Below are positions 15,960 to 24,141 of a DNA stretch of 64,000 nucleotides, piece after piece; positions within the stretch are counted from its first letter, which is position 1, and the number at the start of each line of letters is the position of its first letter. A model generated the notes under the pieces. That model searched no databases. It was not told the origin of the DNA and saw only the letters and a program-made list of their open reading frames with translations. The position numbers and the translations under genes were made by a program. This stretch comes from Polyangiaceae bacterium (GTDB lineage Bacteria > Myxococcota_A > Polyangia > Polyangiales > Polyangiaceae). The stretch is taken from NCBI GenBank assembly GCA_015075635.1, contig JABTUA010000003.1, positions 1 to 64,000 on the forward strand, written 5' to 3'.

Positions 15960-16700
15960 TCAGCCGCCCAGCTGCACGGCCGACAGCACTGCGACCTGGA
16001 TCTCCAGGCGGCGTCCCGGTTGAATGGGCCGACCGTCCAGCTCGACGATCTTGAAGCGGTCGAGCACACGGGCCCCCGAGGTCTTCACCTCGGACTCGAC
16101 GATCTGCACCTTCTGCTCGAAGAGGGCCTGAGACAGCGCGAGGAGCAACCCGGAACGATCGTCCGTCTCGACCTCGAGCGTCGCCAGATCGCCGTCCGGG
16201 TTCTCGACGAAGCGCACCGTGGTCTCGCTGGCCTTGGCGACGGGGCGTCCGGTCCGCCGCGAGGCGACCTCACGGTCGAGCTTGCCCTCGAGCAGCTCGA
16301 AGAGCACGCGTCGGACCTCGTCGACGTCGCTCTGAGCGATCCGTGCCGCGCGCTTCGCCGGGTCCGCGTAGCGTACCCAGAACAGGTCCACGGCTTCCTT
16401 GCGGCCGCCGGAGGTTTTACGGGTGTGCGCCGTGGCGTCCACCACGTCGAGGTTCGCCAGCACGAAGGCGGCGCTGATGGTCGCGAGCAGTCCCGGCCGA
16501 TCGTCGGCGACGACGCACAAGACCCCCGGTGCGCCGTGCGTGTGCTCGAGCAGCTCGACGTTGGCGACCGCGTTCCCGCGGCGGAGGGCTGTTCCCGCGT
16601 GCTCTGCCATCTCGGCTTGCCCGTGGGTGTTGCGGTAGGCGCGCGACATGCTCGCGACGAACTCGCGCACGTAGTCGGCGGAGGGATCTTTGCGACTCAC
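15960..16700 (-). CDS. Tandem ACT-domain regulatory protein (GlnD C-terminal-like)
   Basis: 246 residues from a GTG start. Two ACT domains: about residues 55-125 (GVLCVVADDRPGLLATISAA, then DVVDATAHTR) and about residues 165-235 (LEVETDDRSGLLLALSQALF, then KVQIVESEV). Both carry the DRPGLL/DRSGLL ligand loop seen in the ACT repeats of the uridylyltransferase GlnD. There is no nucleotidyltransferase or HD domain, so it is a free-standing amino-acid or nitrogen sensor of unknown ligand. Between the domains runs a basic linker (SRRTGRPVAK). Neighbours give no clear pathway. Confidence 0.82.
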   Translation of the reverse strand: MSRKDPSADYVREFVASMSRAYRNTHGQAEMAEHAGTALRRGNAVANVELLEHTHGAPGVLCVVADDRPGLLATISAAFVLANLDVVDATAHTRKTSGGRKEAVDLFWVRYADPAKRAARIAQSDVDEVRRVLFELLEGKLDREVASRRTGRPVAKASETTVRFVENPDGDLATLEVETDDRSGLLLALSQALFEQKVQIVESEVKTSGARVLDRFKIVELDGRPIQPGRRLEIQVAVLSAVQLGG

Positions 16701-16937
16701 TGCGGGGGTTCTAGCCTCGACTTGGGGAGTCTTGCCATGATCAGATTACGATCGTCAGGCGTGGCGAGAACCCACGGAAACTGCCGGCTAGGCCGGCGGA
16801 GGCCTCCTCGTGCGGGCGCGAGTCGCGACTTTCCGGCGGGTCGCGCTCCGCGGGTGACCTCGAAGAAACCCGCCCGCAGCGAGATTTTCGCGGCGCGAAG
16901 CTGGGTTTGCTCGAGTCTAACAGGCAATCCAGCGCGC

Positions 16938-18590
16938 TCACTGACTGTTTGCGGGCGGAGGCCAGACCGGGATCGGGAACGGCAGCGCCGACGGGAACGG
17001 CGGAAGGCCGCTCGGCATCGGCAGCGGCCAGGTCGGCATCGGGAGTCCAGCGTCTTCCCCGGCGTCGGCGCCTCCGTCCTTGGGCTTGGGCTTCGCAGTT
17101 CCGGTGGCGGTCGGCTTGGGGCCGGGACCGGGATCCGTCTGCGGAGGCGGGTTCTGCGGCACCTGGGGCGGCGTGTCGGTGCCGCCCTGCCCCGTCACCG
17201 TCGTGGCCGGAGTCGTGCCGCCGAGGTTCAGCGGCGGATCCTTGCCGGAGTCGTCCTTGTTCTGGCGCACCCACAAGATGCCGGCGGTGACGGCGCCGAT
17301 CACGAGAAGCCCGCCGAGGAGCGCCAGGATCAGCCCGACGCCGCCGCCGCTCTTCTTGGAGGTGGCGCGCGGGTACGGCTGCGGTTGGAACGGCGCGGGC
17401 GAGGGGCTCGCTGGGCTCTGCCCGTAGGAGTGCGCCGTCGCGGCGGGGACGGCCTGCGCCGCCGCGTTGTGCGCTGCGATGTTCGCGATCAGGTCCTTGC
17501 TGGCCTCCTGCGTCCCGCCCATGGGGATCTGCTGCGCGGGCATGTCGCCCACGGTCGCCGGGTGGCCGCCTGCCGGCTCGTCTTCGGGAGGCAACGTGGG
17601 CGCCACGCCCGGCGTCGCCGGCTGGAGCGCGGGCTCGTCCGCGGTGATCGGCGGCTTCTGCGGCGTGGTCTCGACCGGCGGCGGAAAGCCCGACACGCCT
17701 GCGGGAACCGGCGTGGCCGCGAGCCTACCGGCGTGCGAGAGCTGGCCCGCGAAGGTCGCGAGCGCCGCGCGCATCTCGAGGGCGCTCTGGAAACGCCTGC
17801 CCTTGTCCGGCTCGATGCTCTTGTGCACCACCGCTACGAGGTCGGCAGGCAGCGACTTGTCGAGCTCGTCCAGGCGCTTGACCTTGCCGGCCATCACGTT
17901 GCCGACGATGGCGGCGGCGTCCTCGCCGATGGCAGGGCGCTCGCCCGCCAGCATCTCGAACAGGATCACGCCGATGGAGTAGAGATCTGCCCGGTGATCG
18001 ACGCGGTCGGCGGAGTAGAGCTGCTCCGGCGACATGTACTCCGGCGTGCCCATCAGCGCGCCGGGCCGGGTCAGGCCTTTGTTCTCGGCGGATTGCTTGA
18101 GCTTTGCGATGCCGAAGTCGAGCAGCTTGCACACCGGTCCCCCGGTGCTCGGCGTGATGAACACGTTGTCCGGCTTCAGATCGCGGTGCACGACGCCGAG
18201 CGCGTGGGCGGCCTCGAGCCCCGAGAGGATCTGGAGCGCGAAGTCGATGGCCTGGTCCTTCGGGAGCTTGCGCTGCCGATCGATGAGCTGCTGCAAGGAC
18301 TCGCCGGACAAGAGCTCCATCACCAGGTAGGGTGTTCCGTCCGGCGTCTGCTCGACGTCCGTGACCTTGGTGACGTGCGGGCTCTGGATGCTGGCGGAGA
18401 CCCGCGCCTCCTGCAGGAAGCGCGTGGACAGCCCCTGGCGTCGCGTCAGCTCGGTGTGCAGGAACTTCAGCGCGACGCTGGTGCCCAGCACCTCGTGGCG
18501 GGCCTCGTACACGGCGCCCATGCCGCCGTCGCCGATCATGCGCAGGATGCGGAACTTGCCGCCGATGACGTCACCGGGATTGGGTCGCAT
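16938..18590 (-). CDS. PknB-type Ser/Thr protein kinase with TM segment and Pro-rich extracytoplasmic tail
   Basis: 550 residues. Kinase domain residues 12-270: Gly loop IGDGGMGAVYEA, VALKF (ATP Lys), VVHRDLKPDN (catalytic loop), LLDFGIAKL (DFG), GTPEYMSPEQ (APE-like) and DLYSIGVILFEML. An Ala/Pro linker with Thr/Pro-rich stretches, likely phosphorylated, leads to one TM (GLILALLGGLLVIGAVTAGI, about residues 410-430). Outside is a Pro/Gly tail (GPGPKPTATGTAKPKPKDGG) ending in repeated LPMPSGLPPFPS. Typical of abundant myxobacterial eukaryote-like kinases. No sensor domain is recognisable. Its membrane/tail plan resembles the protein at 5437-6264. Confidence 0.93.
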   Translation of the reverse strand: MRPNPGDVIGGKFRILRMIGDGGMGAVYEARHEVLGTSVALKFLHTELTRRQGLSTRFLQEARVSASIQSPHVTKVTDVEQTPDGTPYLVMELLSGESLQQLIDRQRKLPKDQAIDFALQILSGLEAAHALGVVHRDLKPDNVFITPSTGGPVCKLLDFGIAKLKQSAENKGLTRPGALMGTPEYMSPEQLYSADRVDHRADLYSIGVILFEMLAGERPAIGEDAAAIVGNVMAGKVKRLDELDKSLPADLVAVVHKSIEPDKGRRFQSALEMRAALATFAGQLSHAGRLAATPVPAGVSGFPPPVETTPQKPPITADEPALQPATPGVAPTLPPEDEPAGGHPATVGDMPAQQIPMGGTQEASKDLIANIAAHNAAAQAVPAATAHSYGQSPASPSPAPFQPQPYPRATSKKSGGGVGLILALLGGLLVIGAVTAGILWVRQNKDDSGKDPPLNLGGTTPATTVTGQGGTDTPPQVPQNPPPQTDPGPGPKPTATGTAKPKPKDGGADAGEDAGLPMPTWPLPMPSGLPPFPSALPFPIPVWPPPANSQ

Positions 18591-18675
18591 GGTCGGGCGG
18601 GGCTCTCGAGGCCCAACATCGTAGCAGGCCTCGAGAGGAGCGAGGCAAGCGGGAGTTCCCGCGCGAATTTGCCCA

Positions 18676-19260
18676 TCAGTCCACGAGCTCGACTCCGTCC
18701 ACCAAGCGCAGCTCGCGAGGCACGTAGCGGTCGTACTCCCGGAGGAACGTCAGCGAGCGTGGGTCGGCGCGGTCCACGAATAGGATGCCGTCGAGGTGGT
18801 CGGTCTCGTGCTGCACCACCGCCGCCGGCACGCCCTCCCAGGTGAAATCGAGCGCGTGGCCTTCGCGATCGAGCCCACGCACGCGCACCTTGCGCGGGCG
18901 GCGCACGCGTCCGCGGATGCCGTTCACGCTCAAGCAGCCCTCGTACATCACGATCGAGTCGCGCTCGGCGAGCGGCGCGGTGCCGACCAACGGCTCGATC
19001 AGTGGATTAACCAGTACGGTGAACGGGATGCCAGGGAAGTCGGGGTAACGCGGGTTTCGAACCACCTCGATCACGGAGATGCGCAGCGACTCGTTCACTT
19101 GTGGAGCGGCGATTCCGGCGCCGTCGGCGTCGCGCATGGTCTCGATCATGTCGTCGATCAGGCGCTGGATCGCAGCGGACGCGAGCTCCGCTGGTGGAAC
19201 CTCTTCCGCGCGCCGCCGGAGCACGGGATCTCCCATCTGAGCAATCTTGCGAATCGCCAT
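18676..19260 (-). CDS. def: Peptide deformylase
   Basis: 194 residues, normal length. The three family motifs are present: GAGIAAPQVN (GxGxAAPQ), YEGCLSVNG (EGCLS, Cys metal ligand) and QHETDHLDGILF (HExDH, two His ligands and catalytic Glu). Removes the N-formyl group from nascent proteins in the cytoplasm. Only 28 bp separate its ATG from the divergent FabH-like start, so the two promoters must overlap each other or the coding sequence. No fmt gene adjoins it, unlike the common def-fmt order. Confidence 0.96.
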   Translation of the reverse strand: MAIRKIAQMGDPVLRRRAEEVPPAELASAAIQRLIDDMIETMRDADGAGIAAPQVNESLRISVIEVVRNPRYPDFPGIPFTVLVNPLIEPLVGTAPLAERDSIVMYEGCLSVNGIRGRVRRPRKVRVRGLDREGHALDFTWEGVPAAVVQHETDHLDGILFVDRADPRSLTFLREYDRYVPRELRLVDGVELVD

Positions 19261-19288
19261 CGCGCCATGTTAGCGAGCGCAGCTTGCG

Positions 19289-20290
19289 ATGGTAGTCCGA
19301 TCCGCGATCCTGGGCGTTGGTAGCCACGTTCCGAGCAAGGTCGTGACCAACGACGACCTGGCGAAGCTGATGACCACCAGCGACGAGTGGATCTTCCAGC
19401 GCTCGGGCATCAAGGAACGCCGCTACATCGAGGAGGACGGCATCGGCGCAGCCGACCTGGCGGTCCCCGCCAGCGAGCGGGCGCTCGAGCACGCGGGAGT
19501 GAAGAAGGAAGAGATCGACGCGATCATCTTCGCGACGCTCTCGCCCGACTACACCTTCCCGGGTTCCGGCTGCCTCTTGGGAAACAAGCTCGGGCTGCCG
19601 GGCGTCCCGGCCCTCGACATCCGCAACCAGTGCTCGGGCTTCATCTACGGGCTCAGCATCGCGGATGCCTGGATCCGCGCTGGCATGTACGAGAAGGTGC
19701 TGCTGGTCGGCTCGGAGGTCCACTCCACGGGCCTCGATTTCAGCGATCGTGGTCGGGACGTCGCCGTGCTGTTCGGCGACGGCGCCGGCGCCGCCGTGAT
19801 CGGCAAGGCCAAGGACGGAGACACTGGCCTGCTCTCCATCGCGCTTCACGCCGACGGCTCCGCCGCGCAGGACTTGTGGCTCGAAGCGCCGGCGTCGAAG
19901 TACATCCCGCGCATCACCAAGGAGATGCTCGACGAGGGCCGGCACTTCCCCAAGATGAAGGGCAAGCAGGTGTTCCGCTGGGCGACGGACAAGATGCCGG
20001 AGGTCGCCCATGAGGTGCTGGGCAAGGCCGGGCTCGGCATCCAGGACGTGGACCTGTTCGTGCCTCACCAGGCCAACCAGCGCATCAACCAGCTGGTGGC
20101 GTGGCGCCTGGAGATCGACGAAGAGAAGGTCGTCCACAACATCGAGAAGTACGGCAACACCACCGCCGCGACGATCCCCATGGCGCTGGACGTGGCCATC
20201 AAGGACGGGCGTCTCGCCGCCGGCAAGACGGTGTTGCTCGCGGCGTTCGGCGCCGGCTTCACCTGGGCCGGCGCGGTGCTCAAGTTCTGA
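19289..20290 (+). CDS. fabH: FabH-like beta-ketoacyl-ACP synthase III
   Basis: 333 residues. Thiolase fold with the KASIII triad: Cys in RNQCSGFIYG (near residue 115), His in VPHQANQRIN (near 258) and Asn in YGNTTAATIP (near 289). The GDGAGAAVIG glycine loop and C-terminal FGAGFTWAGAVLKF complete the family signature. Condenses an acyl-CoA primer with malonyl-ACP to start fatty acid or polyketide chains. A close relative lies at 30954-31985. Not beside other fab genes, so it may start a special acyl chain rather than being the main FabH. Confidence 0.92.
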   Translation: MVVRSAILGVGSHVPSKVVTNDDLAKLMTTSDEWIFQRSGIKERRYIEEDGIGAADLAVPASERALEHAGVKKEEIDAIIFATLSPDYTFPGSGCLLGNKLGLPGVPALDIRNQCSGFIYGLSIADAWIRAGMYEKVLLVGSEVHSTGLDFSDRGRDVAVLFGDGAGAAVIGKAKDGDTGLLSIALHADGSAAQDLWLEAPASKYIPRITKEMLDEGRHFPKMKGKQVFRWATDKMPEVAHEVLGKAGLGIQDVDLFVPHQANQRINQLVAWRLEIDEEKVVHNIEKYGNTTAATIPMALDVAIKDGRLAAGKTVLLAAFGAGFTWAGAVLKF

Positions 20291-20296
20291 GCGCGG

Positions 20297-21196
20297 CTAC
20301 TCCGCGTTGCGGGTCAGCTCGGCCTTGCCGGTTCCGGTGACGTCCAGCGTGCCCTTCTTGTGGTCGAGCGTGCCGCTGGCCTTGGCGGTGCCCTTGAGGG
20401 AAAGCGCGCTCACCCAGCCGGTCTTCATGTCGATCTTGGCCGGACCGCTCAGCGTCAGCTCGAAGCGCGTCTTGCCGCCGACGAGCGTCAGCGTCGCGGT
20501 CGCGTCGAGCGACAGCACGTCTCCGCTCTTGCCCTTGGAGGTGACGCTGACCTTGGAGCTCGCGTAGTCCACGCCGGCGAGCACGCCGACCAGCGCGCGC
20601 GTCTCCGCGGAGCCGCCTTCGAGCTTCTTGCCTTCGGCCAGGCCGTCCGCGCCCAGCCACTTGGCGAGCGGGCTCGGGCCGCCGACCCAGTCGTACTCCG
20701 CCATCAGCGCGTCGCGCTCCGCTCCGCTGAGCTCTTTGCCGTCGGCGCGGGTGATGTTCACGTCACCCCCCTTCGACTCGAGCTCGTAGGTGTGACCCGC
20801 CGTCGCCGCCGTGAGCTCCACGCCGAGCAACGGCTTCGACTCGCGCTTGCCGAAGACGACCCTCAGCTTCTGCACCGCGCTGCCCTCGCTCGCCAGCACC
20901 TCCAGCGCGCGCTCCTCCTCCAGGGACCAGCTGCCGGCCTGCATGCCGCCGGCGGCGTCACCCTTCTTGAGCGTCAGATCGAAGGTCAGCTGCGCGGTGC
21001 GCTTCTCGAGCGCCTTGGTGCCGGCGGCCGGCGCCTTGCCGGGCTTGGCCTGCGCGGGCTCACCCGCCGGATCGTCCGTGGTCTCGCCCGGCTCCTTGGC
21101 TCCGGGCCCGGAGCCTCCGGCACCACCGCCGCCGCAGCCGGCGACGAAGCCCAAGCAAAGCGCCACCCAGAGTCCCGAGCTCTTCCTGATCCCCAT
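20297..21196 (-). CDS. Hypothetical lipoprotein
   Basis: 299 residues from ATG MGIRKSSGLWVALC. Lipoprotein signal with lipobox FVAGC, then a Gly-rich and acidic/Pro linker (about residues 25-60). The mature domain is rich in beta strands: AQLTFDLTLKKGD, GVELTAATAGHTYELES, TATLTLVGGKTRFELTLSG and SGTLDHKKGTLDVTGTG. The alternating Thr/Leu pattern suggests a lipid- or ligand-binding beta sandwich or clam, but I do not recognise the family. Convergent with fabH, stop codons 6 bp apart. Confidence 0.78.
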   Translation of the reverse strand: MGIRKSSGLWVALCLGFVAGCGGGGAGGSGPGAKEPGETTDDPAGEPAQAKPGKAPAAGTKALEKRTAQLTFDLTLKKGDAAGGMQAGSWSLEEERALEVLASEGSAVQKLRVVFGKRESKPLLGVELTAATAGHTYELESKGGDVNITRADGKELSGAERDALMAEYDWVGGPSPLAKWLGADGLAEGKKLEGGSAETRALVGVLAGVDYASSKVSVTSKGKSGDVLSLDATATLTLVGGKTRFELTLSGPAKIDMKTGWVSALSLKGTAKASGTLDHKKGTLDVTGTGKAELTRNAE

Positions 21197-21263
21197 GGTG
21201 GGGCGGAGCTTAGCCCGGGCCACGCCCAGAGCCCAAGGGCGTCAGACGCGAGCTCCGCGGCTT

Positions 21264-21521
21264 TCAGCTTCCGCGCTTGCGGTCCGTGGTTTCCACGACG
21301 TCGCCCCGCTCGTCGTCGTGCTCGAGATCTTCGAAGCGCTTGGCCAAGGTGCCCAGGGCGCCGGCCGTGACGTCGAGGGTGCGGGCGCTGGTCTCGACCG
21401 AAGCGCGCGCGATGCTCAGGCCGTAGCGGGCCCAGGCCGCGCCCACGCGCAGGAAGGCGCCGGCGATCTCGGCGGCGTCGGAGCGGGTTTCGGCGGTGTG
21501 GCTCTGGTTCTCGATGTTCAT
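21264..21521 (-). CDS. Small hypothetical protein, amphipathic helices
   Basis: 85 residues, start ATG MNIENQSHTAETR with GGAGAGG just upstream. Predicted mostly alpha-helical (IAGAFLRVGAAWARYGLSIA, then ASVETSARTLDVTAGALG), then a charged tail (EDLEHDDERGD). The pattern recalls small phasin-like or envelope-associated helical proteins. No recognised domain. Same strand as, and downstream of, the RHH/zinc-ribbon gene. Confidence 0.6.
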   Translation of the reverse strand: MNIENQSHTAETRSDAAEIAGAFLRVGAAWARYGLSIARASVETSARTLDVTAGALGTLAKRFEDLEHDDERGDVVETTDRKRGS

Positions 21522-21619
21522 GATGGACCTCTCCCGATGCGCGCCGAAGCGGCGCGTTTGACACACGTCCGGCTGCGCGAGCACTGCGCTCGCGTCAGGA
21601 CGTTGGAAATTTTCTTCAG

Positions 21620-22105
21620 TCAGGCGCTGGGCATGCAGGACGCGCACACGAAGCGCGGGACACCGGGCAGCTCGCCGACGGCGAGCCCGGCTTTGTCGCC
21701 CTCCGCGAGGGCGGCGCCGCACTTGGCGCAGTCGCTCGCCTTCGCCATGACGACGGGTTGATAAGCCACCACGTCGTCCAGATTCGGTTTCTTCTCGACC
21801 TTCGAGCGCAGCCGCCCGCGCTCGTCGTGGACCGTCTTCGCGGCCCGGCTCAGCCGATCTTCCACGCGCTCCGAGGCGCGGTCGGCGATGCTGACCGCGT
21901 CCTCGAGGATGGTGCGCACCAGGTTCGAGACCGGAACCCGAAGCGCGCGGGCCGCCGCCTTCAGCTCGCCTTCGAGCACGGCGGGAATGCGCGTGTGCAG
22001 CACGCGTTCCTTCTTGGGCTCGCCGTCATCGGCCGCCTCCACGGTCTCTGGGTTTTCTTCCGGGGGCGGGGACTCGGAGGGTTTTTGTGTCACGACGTGA
22101 TACAT
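21620..22105 (-). CDS. RHH-like DNA-binding protein with C-terminal zinc ribbon
   Basis: 161 residues. An acidic N-terminus is followed by a ribbon-helix-helix-like core: LHTRIPAVLEGELKAAARAL, then VPVSNLVRTILEDAVSIAD (strand then two helices with the S/N-L-V turn of Arc/CopG proteins). A helical linker leads to a CxxC...CxxC module (DCAKCGAALAEGDKAG, then VCASCMPS). Its ATG sits at the centre of a perfect 16-bp palindrome, so autoregulation is likely. Targets beyond itself and the divergent lipoprotein gene are unknown. Confidence 0.78.
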   Translation of the reverse strand: MYHVVTQKPSESPPPEENPETVEAADDGEPKKERVLHTRIPAVLEGELKAAARALRVPVSNLVRTILEDAVSIADRASERVEDRLSRAAKTVHDERGRLRSKVEKKPNLDDVVAYQPVVMAKASDCAKCGAALAEGDKAGLAVGELPGVPRFVCASCMPSA

Positions 22106-22122
22106 GTATCACCGTGTATCAC
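22097..22122. promoter_or_regulatory. Palindromic operator overlapping the RHH gene start
   Basis: GTGATACATGTATCAC (22097-22112) is a perfect 16-bp palindrome whose central CAT/ATG is the RHH gene start codon. A third half-site GTGTATCAC follows at 22114-22122. AT-rich in an otherwise GC-rich region, as expected for a repressor operator. Confidence 0.7.
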
Positions 22123-22178
22123 GCTGGTCAAGGGGCGTCGGGATTTTTTTCGTGGGCGCCCGGGGTCAGGATGGGCGG

Positions 22179-22652
22179 GTGAGTCGCCTGGCCTGGATCA
22201 CCCTCGTCGCCGCGGCCTGCGCGGGTCCCGCCGCCCAGGGCTCAGCCGGAGAGATCGTGGTCCCGCCCCAGCGTGCTCCGGAGCGAGGTGACGAAGCGCC
22301 GCCTCCCCGGGCCGAGCCGATGGGCGAGCGTGACGACCCTTACCTCTACTTCGTCGGCAGCTGGGAGGGGCTCGTGAACGACAAGCTCCAGACGCGCCTG
22401 ATCGTCAGCGACGACGGCCGCTTCCACATCCACCTGCCCGTGCACCAGCACCGCCCCACCTGCGATCTCTGGGGCAAGCTGCGCGTGGCCGAGAAGGTCG
22501 TCTACTTCGACATCGACAAGAGCAGCTGCGAAGCCGAGAGCGTCGGTTCGACCCTGGAGCGACACGTCGTCACCAAGACCGACGACGTCCTGGTCGTGCG
22601 CGCCGCGGACTCGAAGATGCAGATCCGGTACACGCGGCAGAAGGAGCCCTAG
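22179..22652 (+). CDS. Small lipoprotein
   Basis: 157 residues from GTG 22179, the codon that begins the signal sequence SRLAWITLVAAACAG (lipobox VAAAC). The mature chain has a Pro/Arg-rich spacer, then a compact beta domain: YFVGSWEGLVNDKLQTRLIV, FHIHLPVHQHRPTCDLWG, VVYFDIDKSSC and MQIRYTRQ. It looks like a lipocalin/META-like small barrel with two Cys; family not recognised. Divergent from the RHH gene; its promoter would share the 22097-22122 operator. Confidence 0.7.
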   Translation: MSRLAWITLVAAACAGPAAQGSAGEIVVPPQRAPERGDEAPPPRAEPMGERDDPYLYFVGSWEGLVNDKLQTRLIVSDDGRFHIHLPVHQHRPTCDLWGKLRVAEKVVYFDIDKSSCEAESVGSTLERHVVTKTDDVLVVRAADSKMQIRYTRQKEP

Positions 22653-22653
22653 G

Positions 22654-23865
22654 TCAGCGGCTGAACTCGATCTCGCGCAGGAAGCGCCGCATCTGACGGA
22701 AGTAGTCGCCGCGGTCCAGGTGCACGAGGTGGCTGCCGGGGAACCAGTGGATTCGACAGCGCCCCCAGTGGTCCCAGAGCAGGCGCGAGTGCGTGGGCGG
22801 CGCGAGCCGGTCGCCCACGCCGCCGATGATCATCAGCCGCTCGCGTGGGATGCGCGGCGGATAGGAGAGCGGGCAGCTGACCGAGAGCATCTGCCGCGCG
22901 TCGCGCACGTCCTTGCCGGTGGCAGCCAGGGCCGCCTTGAGCACGCTGGCGATGGGCTCCCACTCCAGCACCAGATCCGCGATGCTGGTCACCGGCACGT
23001 TGGGGATGGCGAATGCCAGGCGCGGCTCGACGCTGGCCAAGAGCGCGGAGGTGAAGCCGCCCAGGCTCACTCCCGTCACGCCCATGCGCGGCACGCCGAG
23101 ATCGTGCTCCAGGTGGTCCATGAAGATGCGAAGATCGAAGATCGCCTGCGCCATCGCCTCGTTGATGCGGCTCACGCCGCCGGCGAAGAAGCCGTGGCCC
23201 GAGAAAGGCGAGAGCCGGGTCTGGCGCTTGCCGTGGAACGGTAGGGTCACCAGCATCACGTCGTAGCCCTCTCGGTAGAGCCACGGGATGGAGAAGAACC
23301 ACTCGTTCAAGTGGTAGAGGTCCGCCGAGAAGCCGTGCACGGCGATGACCGTCGGCCGGGGCTCGTCGCCGTGGCGCCAGTGGCGAGCATGGGCCACGCG
23401 GTTCTTGCCGTGGTGCAGGTAGGCGCGTCGCTCGTGGGGGTTCACCGGCACGAACGGGCTCTGGAAGCGCACGTCTTCGCACACGCCGTCCTTGGGGCGG
23501 AACAGCGGCAGGCGGGCGCGCCGGCGCTCGAGCTTCACCCCGCGAGGCGGCGTCAGGAAAAAGCGATCCGGGTTCCTGCCTCTGGCCATGGAGCCGTACA
23601 GCTCGCGGTCGCCGAGCGCGCGGGAGAGCGCCCGCGGGTGGTAGCCGACGGGGATGGCCAGCGTGGCCACGAGCGACGCGCCCAGCGTGCGCAGCACCAC
23701 GTCGCTGGCCGCCGTCGCGGTGACCTTGGCGCGCTCGCCGCGCGTCATCTCGAAACGCTCGCGCGACCGGTGGAAGTCCGCCGACAGCGACTCCCACCAC
23801 GGGCGGTCGTCGTCCGACGGCTTGGGTCCCCCGTCCTCGTGCACGATGCGCGATACGACGGTCAA
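22654..23865 (-). CDS. Alpha/beta-hydrolase family protein
   Basis: 403 residues, no signal peptide. An N-terminal region of about 170 residues precedes the hydrolase core: TVIAVHGFSADLYHLNEWFF (HG oxyanion turn), VMLVTLPFHGKRQ, and GVTGVSLGGFTSALLA (nucleophile elbow GVSLGG). A late Asp (GGVGDRLAPP) and His (GSHLVHLDRGD) complete the triad. Similar two-part hydrolases are annotated as abhydrolase_18-type or dipeptidyl-peptidase-like esterases. Substrate unknown. Convergent with the small lipoprotein gene, stops 1 bp apart. Confidence 0.87.
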   Translation of the reverse strand: MTVVSRIVHEDGGPKPSDDDRPWWESLSADFHRSRERFEMTRGERAKVTATAASDVVLRTLGASLVATLAIPVGYHPRALSRALGDRELYGSMARGRNPDRFFLTPPRGVKLERRRARLPLFRPKDGVCEDVRFQSPFVPVNPHERRAYLHHGKNRVAHARHWRHGDEPRPTVIAVHGFSADLYHLNEWFFSIPWLYREGYDVMLVTLPFHGKRQTRLSPFSGHGFFAGGVSRINEAMAQAIFDLRIFMDHLEHDLGVPRMGVTGVSLGGFTSALLASVEPRLAFAIPNVPVTSIADLVLEWEPIASVLKAALAATGKDVRDARQMLSVSCPLSYPPRIPRERLMIIGGVGDRLAPPTHSRLLWDHWGRCRIHWFPGSHLVHLDRGDYFRQMRRFLREIEFSR

Positions 23866-23902
23866 ATGAGCGACTAGCTTAGCGCAGGCGGGGCACGCGG
23901 GC

Positions 23903-24091
23903 CTACTTCGGCACCAGCTTCATCTTGCACTTCGGGCAGCGGCTGGGCTTGGTGTCGGTGACTTCCGGGTGCATCGGGCAGGTGTAGACGTCGGCGGCCT
24001 CCGCCGCGTTCTGGGCCGCGTCAGCAACCGGAGGCGCGAAGACGACGAGGCAGGCCGCAGCGAGGGCCCAGGTGGAGAGCCAGCGCAACAT
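23903..24091 (-). CDS. Small secreted heavy-metal-binding-domain protein
   Basis: 62 residues from ATG MLRWLSTW. Signal peptide LSTWALAAACLVVFAPPVAD, then the heavy-metal-binding domain YTCPMHPEVTDTKPSRCPKC with KMKLVPK after it (CPMHP...CPKCxMxL). That pair of Cys motifs is normally found at the N-terminus of CopA-type P-ATPases or CusB. Here it is a free-standing periplasmic peptide, possibly a copper/zinc sponge or chaperone. The frame extends upstream, but only this start gives a signal peptide. Confidence 0.75.
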   Translation of the reverse strand: MLRWLSTWALAAACLVVFAPPVADAAQNAAEAADVYTCPMHPEVTDTKPSRCPKCKMKLVPK

Positions 24092-24141
24092 CGCCGAGAA
24101 ATCTGCCACGCCCTTCGGCGGGCGCCAGTGACGGGCGTCAA

